Positions 51,943-61,892 are shown, numbered from the stretch's first letter. The stretch: DNA of 64,000 nt from an uncultured Saprospiraceae bacterium (GCA_937951615.1 CALFBH010000055.1:37363-101362), one strand, 5' to 3'. Notes: generated by a model not told the origin, from the letters alone. Made by a program: numbers and translations.

Positions 51943-54048
51943 TTGAATACCAACATCAGTTTTCAATATCCGGCGTGGTTCGCCATTTTTTGCATCTTAT
52001 TGGGCATCGGCTACGCGCTGACCATGTACTACCGGGACACAACTTTCCGAGAACGTGCGGGCCGGCTCAACTGGCTGCTCGGCATCGTGCGGACATTGGC
52101 AGTGACTTTCCTGAGTCTGCTCCTCTTGTCGCCTTTGCTCAAATCGCTGGTGACAGAAACCAAGAAACCAATCGTCGTGATTGCACAGGACAATTCGGAA
52201 TCTATTTTGTCGGCGATGAACAAAGAAGACTCCACCCGCTACCGTCAGCAAATCGAACAACTGACAAGCGACCTGAGTGAAAAATACGAACTGAAAACCT
52301 ATTCTTTCGGCGATGAAGTGCGGGAAGGACTGGAATTTAGTTTTACCGATAAGGTGAGTAATACTTCTGAATTGCTGAACGAACTCTACGAAATGTACAG
52401 CAATCAAAACCTCGGTGCAGTCATACTCGCGACCGATGGTATTTATAATCAGGGCAGTAATCCCGTTTATGCCAGCACAAAACTAAGTGTTCCTGTTTAC
52501 GCTGTCGCGCTGGGCGACACGACATTGAAACGCGATATTTCCATTAAAAAAATATACCACAACCGCATTGCTTATCTGGGCGACAAGTTCAGTATTCAGG
52601 TCGATGTCTCTGCTCGAAATTGTGCAGGAACACGAAGTAAAGTCAAAGTCTATCGCATCAATGATGATGGCTCGGATACCCGACTGAAAGAGGAATCTTT
52701 TTCTATCAAAACCAATGACTTTTTCACGACCAAAGAAATTATTCTGGAAGCAGATCGTAGTGGCGTGCAGCGTTATCGCGTCTCTGTATCGCGGGTAAAA
52801 GACGAGGTGACCGGTCTGAACAACCGCAAAGATATTTTTATAGATGTTCTGGATGCCCGGCAGAAAATCTTGCTACTGGCAGAAGCACCACATCCCGATT
52901 TATCGGCACTCCGACAAACGCTTGAACAAAACAAAAACTATGAAGTCAGCATTGCCTATGCAGGCAATTTGAAAGACAACGTAGCGGGCTATGATTTTGT
53001 GGTTTTACACCAATTGCCAAGTGTGAACAACAACATTTCTACGATACTAAAAGAAATGGACAGCCGGAAAATACCTCGCCTTTTCATTGCTGGAAATTTG
53101 TCGAATATCACAGAACTCAATAAAGTACAAAGCGTACTCAATCTGAGCGCAAATACCAAGAATAATAATGATGTGGCAGGCACAGTGGCAAGTGGCTTCA
53201 ACCTATTTACCATAGAAGAAAACATTGCCAAAGAGCTGCCCAAATTTGCTCCATTGGTTGCCCCTTTCGGGGAATTTAGTGCTTCGCCTGACGCAAGTGT
53301 TCTGTTACACCAGAAAATAGGTTCGGTAGAAACTAAATATCCCTTGCTGGTTTTCGGAGAAGAACGGGACATCAAAACAGGTGTACTGGCAGCGGAAGGA
53401 ATATGGAAATGGCGTATTTTTGATTACCTCCAACATAAAAACCACAATATTTTTGATGAACTCATCAGCAAAAGTATTCAGTTCCTTACGGTAAAAGAAG
53501 ACAAAAGAAAATTCCGCACCAGCGTCAGTAAGAATATTTTTGATGAAAATGAAGCCATCTTTTTTGATGCTGAATTATACAATCAAAGTTACGAACTCAT
53601 CAATGAACCCGATGCTTCCCTGACGATTACCGACGGTAAAAGCAAAGACTATAATTTTACCTTTACCAAAACCAATCGGGCTTACACATTGAATGCTGGC
53701 TACTTTCCAGTTGGCAATTATACCTATAAAGCCCGCATCAACACACAAGGTAAAGAACTGACCTCCACAGGCAAATTTAGCGTCCAGCCAATTGAGTTGG
53801 AGCTTTTCGAGACGACTGCCGACCACCGCCTGCTCCGCTTACTCAGTGAACAATACGGTGGCGAAGTGGTGTATCCCGACAGCCTGACCGTACTGCCCCG
53901 CATTTTGAACAATAAAGAAGACATACAGCCTGTCCTTTACTCAACCTCTAAAACCCGCTCCATCATCAATCTGAAATGGATTTTCTGGGTCTTGCTTGGT
54001 TTGCTGGGTATTGAGTGGTTCTTTCGGAAATTTTATGGAGGTTATTAA
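51943..54048 (+). CDS. VWA-domain membrane protein
   Basis: About 701 residues. Two N-terminal membrane helices (about 10-27 and 40-65), then a von Willebrand A-like domain with the MIDAS motif in AQDNSESIL and LATDGIYNQGSNP, then several Ig-like beta domains (from about 195), and a last helix WIFWVLLGLLGIEWFF. This resembles BatA/DUF4159-type or CopB-like periplasmic VWA proteins. The only available start is TTG at 51943. Preceding AlkB gene is 66 bp away. Function unknown; protein-complex assembly in the envelope is usual. Confidence 0.82.
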   Translation: MNTNISFQYPAWFAIFCILLGIGYALTMYYRDTTFRERAGRLNWLLGIVRTLAVTFLSLLLLSPLLKSLVTETKKPIVVIAQDNSESILSAMNKEDSTRYRQQIEQLTSDLSEKYELKTYSFGDEVREGLEFSFTDKVSNTSELLNELYEMYSNQNLGAVILATDGIYNQGSNPVYASTKLSVPVYAVALGDTTLKRDISIKKIYHNRIAYLGDKFSIQVDVSARNCAGTRSKVKVYRINDDGSDTRLKEESFSIKTNDFFTTKEIILEADRSGVQRYRVSVSRVKDEVTGLNNRKDIFIDVLDARQKILLLAEAPHPDLSALRQTLEQNKNYEVSIAYAGNLKDNVAGYDFVVLHQLPSVNNNISTILKEMDSRKIPRLFIAGNLSNITELNKVQSVLNLSANTKNNNDVAGTVASGFNLFTIEENIAKELPKFAPLVAPFGEFSASPDASVLLHQKIGSVETKYPLLVFGEERDIKTGVLAAEGIWKWRIFDYLQHKNHNIFDELISKSIQFLTVKEDKRKFRTSVSKNIFDENEAIFFDAELYNQSYELINEPDASLTITDGKSKDYNFTFTKTNRAYTLNAGYFPVGNYTYKARINTQGKELTSTGKFSVQPIELELFETTADHRLLRLLSEQYGGEVVYPDSLTVLPRILNNKEDIQPVLYSTSKTRSIINLKWIFWVLLGLLGIEWFFRKFYGGY

Positions 54049-54059
54049 GTGTAAAATCC

Positions 54060-54170
54060 AAAATAGAGTTCCAAAATTACCAGCAATAATGCGCGCAGGA
54101 CTTCCTTTAGGATAAGAGGTGTGCGAGGGCAATTTTGAATTTGTATTTGACATTTGAGTTTGAATTTATT
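54060..54170. repeat. TTTGAATTTG word-repeat module overlapping a gene start
   Basis: The left words AAATCCAAAATAGAGTTCC (54056-54074) and the right words TTTTGAATTTGTATTTGAC plus ATTTGAGTTTGAATTT (54132-54167). The right arm runs into the sulfotransferase reading frame and provides its only possible start codons. Confidence 0.6.
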
Positions 54171-54927
54171 AAAAAACACCGCCCTCTACGAAGCCCTCTT
54201 CCAACAAAAAGAACGTCGCAAGGTTGCTCATCTATTTGCGCAGCAAGAGCGACCGCCTATCTATCATTATCACATCCGAAAAACAGCGGGGACAAGTATT
54301 AACTTCGCTTTCTTAGCGCATTATGGAGGAGAGGACACGGAAGGCTTTTATCAACAGCTTGCCCAGCAGGAAAATCACCGACTCATCGCCAATGACAAAG
54401 TTTTTGTAGGCTGGAATACAAGACTTATTCAGGGAGGGAAGTATTTTTATGCCTTTTCACATGCACCTGCACACAGCTTAGAACTTCCATCCAATGCTTT
54501 CACATTGACCTGCCTGCGCGATCCCGCACAGCGCGTTTTGTCGCATTATAATATGTTACAGCATTATAAAAATGAAAATATTCCAACGCTTGCTAGGCAG
54601 AAGGAAGGGCAATGGCTCGGCAATTCTTTTGATGATTTTTTAGATCGACTACCCAAAAAGCATTTACAAAATCAGTTGTATATGTTTTCGCCGACGTATA
54701 ATGTAGCGGAAGCCGTCGAGCGGATTCAAGGCTGCTCGTTTTACTTTTTTATGGAAGAACTGGAAGCCGCTTTCGCGGAATTGTCTGACAAACTGGACTT
54801 AGATTTATCCATTTTTCACCGCAAAAAATACGGTTATATATCAGAAATATCTGATTTGCAGATGGAACGCTTACAGGAAATGTTGAAGCCTGAATATCAG
54901 ATGATAGACAAACTGAAAGATCACTAA
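54154..54927 (+). CDS. sulfotransferase family 2 protein
   Basis: About 257 residues. The PAPS 5'-phosphosulfate loop is YHYHIRKTAGTSIN (about 38-51), and the 3'-phosphate site is LTCLRDPAQRVLSHYN (about 118-133). The family transfers sulfate to carbohydrates, often in heparan or exopolysaccharide. No signal peptide is seen. The start is uncertain: TTG at 54154 or 54160, both inside the word repeat; no ATG is in frame before the sulfate-binding loop, so the repeat may have replaced the original start. Confidence 0.82.
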   Translation: MSLNLLKNTALYEALFQQKERRKVAHLFAQQERPPIYHYHIRKTAGTSINFAFLAHYGGEDTEGFYQQLAQQENHRLIANDKVFVGWNTRLIQGGKYFYAFSHAPAHSLELPSNAFTLTCLRDPAQRVLSHYNMLQHYKNENIPTLARQKEGQWLGNSFDDFLDRLPKKHLQNQLYMFSPTYNVAEAVERIQGCSFYFFMEELEAAFAELSDKLDLDLSIFHRKKYGYISEISDLQMERLQEMLKPEYQMIDKLKDH

Positions 54928-55027
54928 AGACGCTGTAGAATACAAACCTTAGTACCCCTTAGTCACTTAGTGGTTCAAAAACACACCACGATGCGCAATC
55001 CAGCATAAGCAATTTAATCACCCACAA

Positions 55028-55153
55028 TTAATCTAAATCTACAGCCTCAATCGAAAATTTAGGACAACCGCATTTGCTGGCAGCACAACCTGAAATACTT
55101 CCTACAAAAGCTACTAAAAGAGCTATCGCGATAATTTTATGTCTCAATTTCAT
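55028..55153 (-). CDS. small 41-residue lipoprotein
   Basis: A 41-residue peptide starting MKLRHKIIAIALLVAFVGSI with a lipobox SISGC (Cys23), then CAASKCGCPKF and an acidic end (EAVDLD). The Cys-rich mature part (ASKCGCP) is short. A well-formed promoter lies just upstream (55170-55203). Similar tiny lipoproteins occur widely in Bacteroidota and are often missed. Function unknown. Confidence 0.7.
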   Translation of the reverse strand: MKLRHKIIAIALLVAFVGSISGCAASKCGCPKFSIEAVDLD

Positions 55154-55169
55154 AATTTTTAATTTTACT

Positions 55170-55203
55170 CAAAGTTAGTATAATAACGACTTATCAACAA
55201 ATT
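55170..55203 (-). promoter_or_regulatory. promoter of the small lipoprotein (TTG-N17-TAACTTTG)
   Basis: On the minus strand the -7 box TAACTTTG (55177-55170) lies 17-20 bp after an AATTTGTTG element (55203-55195), and the start codon follows within 17 bp of the -7 box. Confidence 0.6.
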
Positions 55204-55299
55204 TCTTGCCCAAGAGATACATTGTGTGTAAAACCTATCTGACCTTTTTAAGATAAATTCAAAAACTACCCGTATTTTTGCGCGCATTTTATCATCAAA

Positions 55300-55440
55300 G
55301 GTGCAGGACAAATTTACACAATTGACATCTTCGTAAAATTTGGCAAAGATAAATACTCTCGCTAAGGCGCAAAGACGCTAAGAGAAAACAAACTTTGCGA
55401 CTTAGCGTCTTTGCGAGAAAATAGTCGATTTCAAAATTTA
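55300..55440. repeat. CTCGCAAAGACGC repeat, copy 1 (inverted arms)
   Basis: CTCGCTAAGGCGCAAAGACG (55358-55377) faces CTTTGCGACTTAGCGTCTTT plus GCGAG (55393-55417). Reverse-complemented, 55382-55440 matches 63739-63799 at about 90% or better. A weaker match continues outward (55306-55330 with 63805-63830). Confidence 0.8.
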
Positions 55441-55473
55441 TCCTAGTATCCTATCATTAATCTCTCTATACTC

Positions 55474-56994
55474 ATGTCAAAAAAAATCCAGTCTGCACTT
55501 GTTTCTGTATTCTCAAAAGAGGGGCTAGAACCCATTGTGAAAGAACTCCACCAACTTGGAATTAAGATATATTCCACGGGCGGGACGCATAAATTTATTG
55601 AGAACCTGAATATTCCTGTTGTTTCAGTAGAAGATGTCACGAGCTATCCGTCCATTCTCGACGGTCGGGTAAAAACACTGCACCCAAAAGTTTTTGGTGG
55701 TATTCTCGCACGGCGCGAAGAAGGGCATCTGGCAGAACTGGGAGAATATGATATCCCTGAAATTGACCTAGTGATTGTGGACTTATATCCTTTTGAGGAA
55801 ACAGTTGCCAGTACTAATGATGAAGCTCAAATTATCGAAAAAATAGACATTGGCGGCATTTCATTGATTCGAGCTGCGGCTAAAAATTATAAAGACATCC
55901 TTGTCGTGCCTTCCAGAGATGAGTATGAAGGCTTATTGGAATTATTAAAAGAAAAGCAGGGCGAAACCAGCCTGGAAGACCGTCGCAGACTTGCCCTCAA
56001 ATCCTTTGCGATTTCTTCCAATTATGATATTGCCATTTATAATTATTTCAATGACGGTTCGCATCAGGCTTTTAAGCGCAGCCTGCATCAGTCGCGTGAA
56101 TTGCGCTATGGCGAAAACCCACATCAACAAGGCATATATTATGGTGACTTGGAGAATATGTTTACCAAACTCAATGGAAAAGCACTGTCCTTCAACAACC
56201 TGGTAGATATAGATGCAGCGGTTGCCATCATGCGAGAATTTCAAGATGCAGACCCGACTTTTGCCGTACTCAAACACACGAATACCTGCGGGCTCGCTAC
56301 ACGCCCCACATTGCTCGAAGCCTGGACAGACGCACTTGCCGGCGATCCCATTTCTGCCTTTGGCGGCATTCTGATTGCCAATACATCTATTGACTTGCAA
56401 ACAGCAGAAAAGATTGATAAAATATTCTATGAAGTCCTGATTGCACCTGGATTCAGCAAAGACGCACAGGCTTTATTGATGAAAAAGAAAAAGCGGGTCT
56501 TGCTAAAAATCCATCATTTTGATGTACAGAAAAAATCTTTTAAGAGTATCCTCAATGGCGTTATCGAGCAAGACACTGATCTCAAAACAGAAACACAGGA
56601 CGACCTAACAACAGTGACTGAAAAAACTCCAACAGCAGCAGAAATTACGGACTTATTATTTGCCAATAAATGCGGCAAACACCTCAAGTCTAATACTATT
56701 GCACTCATCAAAAATCAACAAATCATTGGTATGGGTTGTGGGCAGACTTCAAGGGTCGATGCCCTTAAACAAGCCATTGTCAAGGCGACTGCTTTTAAGT
56801 TTGATTTGCGTGGCGCAGTCATGGCTTCCGATGCCTTTTTTCCTTTTTCTGATTGTGTGGAAATTGCTCATGATGCGGGCATTACAGCAGTTATTCAGCC
56901 GGGCGGCTCTATTCGCGATAAAGACAGCATAGAGGCCTGTAATGGACGAGGAATGAGTATGGTGACGACAGGAATCAGGCATTTTAAGCATTGA
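55474..56994 (+). CDS. purH: AICAR formyltransferase/IMP cyclohydrolase
   Basis: A 506-residue bifunctional enzyme for the last two steps of IMP synthesis. The N-terminal MGS-like IMP cyclohydrolase domain has STGGTHKFIE, YPSILDGRVKTLHPK and IDIGGISLIRAAAKN. The C-terminal AICARFT domain has LRYGENPHQQGIYY, LKHTNTCGLA, MGCGQTSRVDA and DAFFPFSDCVEIAHDAGI. Length is normal. Its promoter region includes the copy-1 CTCGCAAAGACGC repeat. Confidence 0.97.
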   Translation: MSKKIQSALVSVFSKEGLEPIVKELHQLGIKIYSTGGTHKFIENLNIPVVSVEDVTSYPSILDGRVKTLHPKVFGGILARREEGHLAELGEYDIPEIDLVIVDLYPFEETVASTNDEAQIIEKIDIGGISLIRAAAKNYKDILVVPSRDEYEGLLELLKEKQGETSLEDRRRLALKSFAISSNYDIAIYNYFNDGSHQAFKRSLHQSRELRYGENPHQQGIYYGDLENMFTKLNGKALSFNNLVDIDAAVAIMREFQDADPTFAVLKHTNTCGLATRPTLLEAWTDALAGDPISAFGGILIANTSIDLQTAEKIDKIFYEVLIAPGFSKDAQALLMKKKKRVLLKIHHFDVQKKSFKSILNGVIEQDTDLKTETQDDLTTVTEKTPTAAEITDLLFANKCGKHLKSNTIALIKNQQIIGMGCGQTSRVDALKQAIVKATAFKFDLRGAVMASDAFFPFSDCVEIAHDAGITAVIQPGGSIRDKDSIEACNGRGMSMVTTGIRHFKH

Positions 56995-57045
56995 TTAAAG
57001 GGAAAGAAAGACATCTTATAAATTGCACATTTTTTGCCGCTCAAT

Positions 57046-57180
57046 TCGCCCACGGCTGAAACCGTAGGCTACCAGATAGCTCGTGTCTATGACACTTTGC
57101 AGAACTGTCATTTGGTGAGTTGTCCAAGTCGCATAGCAACGAATGATTTGGTAGCCAATGGTTTCAACCATGGGTGGAAT
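57046..57180. repeat. REP/BIME-like element, copy A
   Basis: TTCGCCCACGGCTGAAACCG plus TAGGCTACCA at the left and TTTGGTAGCCAATGGTTTC plus AACCATGGGTGGAAT at the right are reverse complements with few mismatches, enclosing CGTGTCTATGACACTTTGC. Copy B at 59985-60095 shares the arms and the CGTGTCTA-GACACTTT core in opposite orientation. Confidence 0.85.
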
Positions 57181-57189
57181 GGGGAGAAA

Positions 57190-57487
57190 GTGTAATTTTT
57201 TATACACACAGGAAAGACCATCCCGATAATTGCCGGGATGGAGAGAAGAGAGATACAAATTAGGTCGCTCTTCTCTCAGCCGAAGGCGGTCTCGCAGCGA
57301 AGCGATTTCTCCTTTTTATAGCCATCAATTGATTCAAAACACCTCCCATTACCTAACACTCAGTTATTAAGATAAAAAACAATTCATTTTTGTGTTTTTT
57401 GTTTAATTTGCAGAAAATCGGTAAATTACGCATTACGAATATGCAACTTGTATTTTTGTAATAAATAAACACACAAACAATATTGTT
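57190..57487. other. hairpin-rich gap, no gene
   Basis: CATCCCGATAATTGCCGGGATG (57219-57240) and AGAGAAGAG/CTCTTCTCT (about 57241-57277) can form hairpins. A -7 box TATTTTTG at 57451-57458 may serve the kinase gene at 57488. Confidence 0.5.
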
Positions 57488-59971
57488 ATGAGACGATCGC
57501 TTGCCTCCCTCCTGCGTCTGGACTCCTTATACCTCTACGTCTTTATTCAAAAAATAAAACCCAATATATGGCTGCTATGTCTGATGTGGTTTCCCACGAT
57601 ATTACAAGCTGGAAGTACAGTTCATTCTTCCCTTACAGATTCTTTAAAATCAGTACTCAATACAAATATCAAAGACTCTACTCGGCTGAATATCTATCTG
57701 ACTTTATTAGCGACAAGCAAAGAATTGGATGACTTGTCGGCTTATGCCGAAAAGGCTCTAATGATTTCCAAAAGAATGGAAAAAGAAAATCCATTTAGCC
57801 CCTTTGAAACACAGCATAAGATTGGTCTTGCTTATTCAAATGTGGGAAGATCTAAGGAAGCCATTGAGCATTTTAAAGCAGTATTATTACTAGAGGATCA
57901 AACGGAAAATGGCAGCATCTTGGGCAAGACACATTACCAACTGGGCAATAATTATAAATTTATTGGGCAGGTTGATTTGGCTATTGAACACCTTGAAAAA
58001 GCAATTTCCTATGGTGCAGCTTTGAAAGACAATAAACTGATGGCATTGTCGAAAAGCACCTTGGGTACACTCTATCGAGATAAAGGCGATTTCCCCACCT
58101 CCCTTGAATTACTGAAAGAAGCAGCTAGCTTGATGCAGTCTATAGAAGAAGGCGAAACGCTGGTCTCTATTTATTCCAATACAGGCCGAAGCAATAGAAT
58201 GGCAGGCAATTATGACGCCGCCTGGACCTATTACCGGAAATCGCTGGCATTGGCTAAAAAAATTGATTCAAAAAAAGGAATTGCCGTTGCCTATAATAAC
58301 CTCGGAAACATGCACGAAACCGCAAATGAATATGAAAAAGCACTTGAGAATTACATCAACTCACTACGTATAAAAGAGGATATCGGTGATCAAAGAAGCA
58401 TCAGCATTTCTTATCATAATATTGGCGGTGTTCGTTCTGTATTGGGGAATCATGAAGCTGCGATAAAGGATTATGAAAAATCCATGGAACTGGCAAAAGC
58501 TGTTGACTTTAAAACTTTAATCCTGTTCAATGATTTGAAAATTGGCAATGCAAAAAAAGAACTGGGGCGACCAGAAGAAGCAGTCATACATCATCAAAAT
58601 GCCATAAAGCTAGCTGAAGAAATTGACCATCAATCCGGGCTGACACAGGGCTGGGTCAATCTGGGAGAAGACTATTTGGTACTCAATCGCTTCAATGAAA
58701 GCATGGATTGTTTTTTGAAAGGACTGAAAATTGCAGAGAAAATTGAGCGCAAAATCTGGATCAGTTATGCGCATATTGGTATTGTGGAGGTCTATACCGC
58801 ACATGAAGCGGCCAGCAAAAAAAGGAATGATATTCCAGCATTAAAAGTTCAAAATCTGAATATTGAAAAACTGCTGCTTCGCGCTCATGAACTTGCTGTT
58901 GAGCTGGATGATTTGACCAATATCACAAGTACCATTGCTGCACTGCGGGGCTATTATGAAAAAAAGGGCAATTACGAAAAAGAAGCAGCATACTCCAGAA
59001 TGTATATTCGATACAAAGACAGCCTATTTCACCAACAAAAGGCTGATGCGCTGGCCGATTGGGAAACTCAATACAAAACAGAAGAGCAGGGAAAAGAAAT
59101 TACTTTATTAGAAAAAGAAAACCAATTGGCTGCCCGCGAAAAAGCTTTTCTCTCGTCTCGTAATCGCCTATATCTGCTCGCGACTGGTCTGCTGGGTTTG
59201 CTGCTGCTTATTGGCACTTATTTATTTTATCAATTGCGAAAAACGAAGCAAAAACTAGAAGCAAAAAACATTCAGTTAGAGCAACTCAATACAACTAAAG
59301 ATAAATTTTTCGGCATCATTGCACACGACATTCGGAGTCCGATTGTTGCGCTAGATGGCGTAGGAGAGCAAATGGATTTTTATTTAAAAAAAGGAAAAAC
59401 AGACAAGCTCGAACGCTTAGCCAGGCGAGTGGATTCGACCGCAAAACGCCTAAGTTCTTTATTGGACAATCTCTTAAACTGGGCTTTGCTCCAACAAGGC
59501 GTGATTCCTTATCATCCAAAATCTATGTCCGTCAGTGAAATCGTGCAAAGCACCATGAACATGTTTCAGGATAATGCCGAGGCTAAAGGCGTCGTGCTAC
59601 AATCCGAAATTCCAGCAGAACAAGAAGTCTATGCCGATGAATCTGCCATGCGCACCATCCTGAGAAATCTGGTGAGCAACGCTATTAAATTCACCCCGAC
59701 AGGCGGTATTGTTTCCATCAGTACAGAAACCAAAGCCGATAAAATTTTCATCAACATCAATGATACAGGTACAGGCATTTCAGCCGAAAAAATAAACCGC
59801 TTATTCACACTCGAAAAACAAAGCGAACAAGGCACAGCAGGCGAAAAAGGCACAGGCTTGGGACTCACATTGGTCAAAGAATTAGCCGAATTGAACAAAG
59901 GCTTGATTGAGGTCAGCAGCGTATTGGGCAAGGGTTCTCGATTTGGAGTGGGCTTGCCTTTGGCTGTATAG
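57488..59971 (+). CDS. TPR-repeat sensor histidine kinase
   Basis: An 827-residue kinase with an N-terminal hydrophobic segment (about 25-40), then at least seven TPR repeats in the periplasmic part (about 85-460; e.g. GLAYSNVGRSKEAIEHF, AVAYNNLGNMHETANEYEKA). A coiled coil leads to one membrane helix (LYLLATGLLGLLLLIGTYLF, about 564-583). The cytosolic kinase has His613 (IIAHDIRSPIVAL), the N box (TILRNLVSNAIKF) and G boxes (DTGTGISAEK, GTGLGLTLVKELAEL). TPR-HK proteins are a Bacteroidota speciality and sense unknown envelope signals. No response regulator adjoins. The gene is bracketed by the two REP/BIME copies. Confidence 0.92.
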   Translation: MRRSLASLLRLDSLYLYVFIQKIKPNIWLLCLMWFPTILQAGSTVHSSLTDSLKSVLNTNIKDSTRLNIYLTLLATSKELDDLSAYAEKALMISKRMEKENPFSPFETQHKIGLAYSNVGRSKEAIEHFKAVLLLEDQTENGSILGKTHYQLGNNYKFIGQVDLAIEHLEKAISYGAALKDNKLMALSKSTLGTLYRDKGDFPTSLELLKEAASLMQSIEEGETLVSIYSNTGRSNRMAGNYDAAWTYYRKSLALAKKIDSKKGIAVAYNNLGNMHETANEYEKALENYINSLRIKEDIGDQRSISISYHNIGGVRSVLGNHEAAIKDYEKSMELAKAVDFKTLILFNDLKIGNAKKELGRPEEAVIHHQNAIKLAEEIDHQSGLTQGWVNLGEDYLVLNRFNESMDCFLKGLKIAEKIERKIWISYAHIGIVEVYTAHEAASKKRNDIPALKVQNLNIEKLLLRAHELAVELDDLTNITSTIAALRGYYEKKGNYEKEAAYSRMYIRYKDSLFHQQKADALADWETQYKTEEQGKEITLLEKENQLAAREKAFLSSRNRLYLLATGLLGLLLLIGTYLFYQLRKTKQKLEAKNIQLEQLNTTKDKFFGIIAHDIRSPIVALDGVGEQMDFYLKKGKTDKLERLARRVDSTAKRLSSLLDNLLNWALLQQGVIPYHPKSMSVSEIVQSTMNMFQDNAEAKGVVLQSEIPAEQEVYADESAMRTILRNLVSNAIKFTPTGGIVSISTETKADKIFININDTGTGISAEKINRLFTLEKQSEQGTAGEKGTGLGLTLVKELAELNKGLIEVSSVLGKGSRFGVGLPLAV

Positions 59972-59984
59972 GGCTTGCTCTCTA

Positions 59985-60095
59985 TTTCGCCCATGGTTTC
60001 AACCAACCTGTGAATAATATTTCAACTTGGACAACTTTACAAAGTGTCGTAGACACGGTCTATTTGGTAGCCAATGGTTTTAACCGTGGGCGAAT
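59985..60095. repeat. REP/BIME-like element, copy B
   Basis: TTTCGCCCATGGTTTCAACC (59986 on) and ATTTGGTAGCCAATGGTTTT plus AACCGTGGGCGAAT (to 60094) with the core AAAGTGTCGTAGACACGGTC. It matches copy A at 57046 in reverse orientation. Confidence 0.85.
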
Positions 60096-60198
60096 CAAGC
60101 GACAAAATTGTACAATTTGTGACACACACCCAACTGTCGATTTAGTAGTATAAACAAATAGAAAACCCTTATATTGCAGGTACTAAAACAACTGTAAT

Positions 60199-61854
60199 TT
60201 GAAAAATACAAGCTTATATTTATTACTAATGATAATGCTGTTCTCTTGTCAAAACGATAAAAAAACAGCCGATTTAATCATCACAAACGCGACCATCTGG
60301 ACAGGAAACGTAGCAAAACCCTATGCGCAATCCATGGCCATCGCCGATGACAAAATCATAGCTATTGGAGAGATAGAAGAAGTGATGACTTTCGTCAAAA
60401 AGGAAACAAAAATATCCGACCTCGCAGGACGTTTTGTTACGCCTGGATTTATCGACAGCCATGTCCACCTGATGACTGGCGGACGCAGTCTGTTGAGCGT
60501 TGATTTGAGAGATGCCAAAACACCAGAAGAATTTGCTAAGCGAGTAGGCGATTTCGCCAAAACCATTCCAGCCAACGAATGGATACTGGAAGGCAACTGG
60601 GACCACACGCTCTGGGGCGGAGAACTGCCGCACAAAGACTGGATAGACGATAGCACACCCGAAAATCCTGTCCTCATCATGCGCCTCGACTGGCATACAG
60701 CTCTCGCCAATTCAGCAGCTTTGAAATATGCCGGCATCGACAAAAATACGCCCCAAGTAGAAGGCGGCACCATAGAAAAAGACAAAAACGGAAACCCCAC
60801 AGGAATCCTGAAAGACAATGCTATGAACCTCGTCATGGACAAAATGCCTCCGATGACGCCCAAACAAAAAGACAAATCATTTCGGGCAGCCATGAATTAT
60901 TTTTTATCCAATGGCGTCACCACAGTTCACGATGTGGACGGACTCAATAAAGATTTTGAATCTTATACGACTGCCAAAAAATATAGAGCTGCCGGTGATT
61001 TGCAAGTGCGCATCTACGCCGCCACCCCACTCAACGAATGGCAGCAGCTCACCGAAATGAAAAACGAAAGCGACCAATGGCTAAAAACAGGTTGCTTAAA
61101 AGGTTTTGTAGATGGTTCACTCGGTTCACATACAGCCGCTTTCCACGATCATTATACCGACAAAAAAGACGATAAAGGGTTTTTCATCAACACCCAGGAA
61201 AATCTATATCAATGGGTTTCAGACGCCGACAAAGCCAATCTGCACATCATGGTACACGCCATCGGAGACAGTGCCAACCACGCTTTGCTCAATATCTATG
61301 AACGGGTCATCGCAGAAAACGGAAAAAAAGACAGAAGATTCCGCATAGAACATGCCCAGCACCTCACCGAAAAAGACATCACACGATTTGCCGAATTGGG
61401 CGTCATCGCAAGCATGCAGCCCTACCATGCCATCGACGATGGAAGATGGGCAGAAGAGTACATTGGCGCAGAGCGCATCAAGACCACCTATGCTTTCAAA
61501 TCACTTTTAGCCACAGACGCGACCTTGGCTTTTGGCAGCGATTGGGCAGTAGCCCCCGCTTCCCCTTTGATGGGCATCTACGCCGCCACCACCCGAAGGA
61601 CGCTAGACGACAAAAACCCTGATGGCTGGGTCGCAGCAGAAAAAATCACGGTCGAACAAGCCTTAGCAGCCTACACCAAAGACGCAGCTTATGCTTCCTT
61701 TGAGGAAAATATAAAGGGCACACTAGAAGTCGGAAAATTAGCCGATTTCGTCGTCCTCAGTGAAAATATCACCGAAATAGCCCCCCATAAAATCAAAGAT
61801 ATTCAGGTATTCCAAACTTATACAGGAGGGCAGAAAGTGTATGAATTGAAATAA
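60199..61854 (+). CDS. YtcJ-like amidohydrolase lipoprotein
   Basis: A 551-residue metal-dependent amidohydrolase of the YtcJ/AepA type. The start is TTG at 60199, giving a lipoprotein signal LLLMIMLFSCQND (Cys17). The metal-binding DSHVHLMTGG, the KGFVDGSLGSHTAAF segment, HIMVHAIGDSANHALL, RIEHAQHL and the C-terminal GSDWAVAPASPLMGIYA are family features. Relatives are N-substituted formamide deformylase and various imidase-like enzymes; the substrate here is unknown. A REP-like copy precedes it. Confidence 0.9.
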   Translation: MKNTSLYLLLMIMLFSCQNDKKTADLIITNATIWTGNVAKPYAQSMAIADDKIIAIGEIEEVMTFVKKETKISDLAGRFVTPGFIDSHVHLMTGGRSLLSVDLRDAKTPEEFAKRVGDFAKTIPANEWILEGNWDHTLWGGELPHKDWIDDSTPENPVLIMRLDWHTALANSAALKYAGIDKNTPQVEGGTIEKDKNGNPTGILKDNAMNLVMDKMPPMTPKQKDKSFRAAMNYFLSNGVTTVHDVDGLNKDFESYTTAKKYRAAGDLQVRIYAATPLNEWQQLTEMKNESDQWLKTGCLKGFVDGSLGSHTAAFHDHYTDKKDDKGFFINTQENLYQWVSDADKANLHIMVHAIGDSANHALLNIYERVIAENGKKDRRFRIEHAQHLTEKDITRFAELGVIASMQPYHAIDDGRWAEEYIGAERIKTTYAFKSLLATDATLAFGSDWAVAPASPLMGIYAATTRRTLDDKNPDGWVAAEKITVEQALAAYTKDAAYASFEENIKGTLEVGKLADFVVLSENITEIAPHKIKDIQVFQTYTGGQKVYELK

Positions 61855-61892
61855 TTTTTACAAAAAGTAACTTGACAAAACATCTCAATGCA

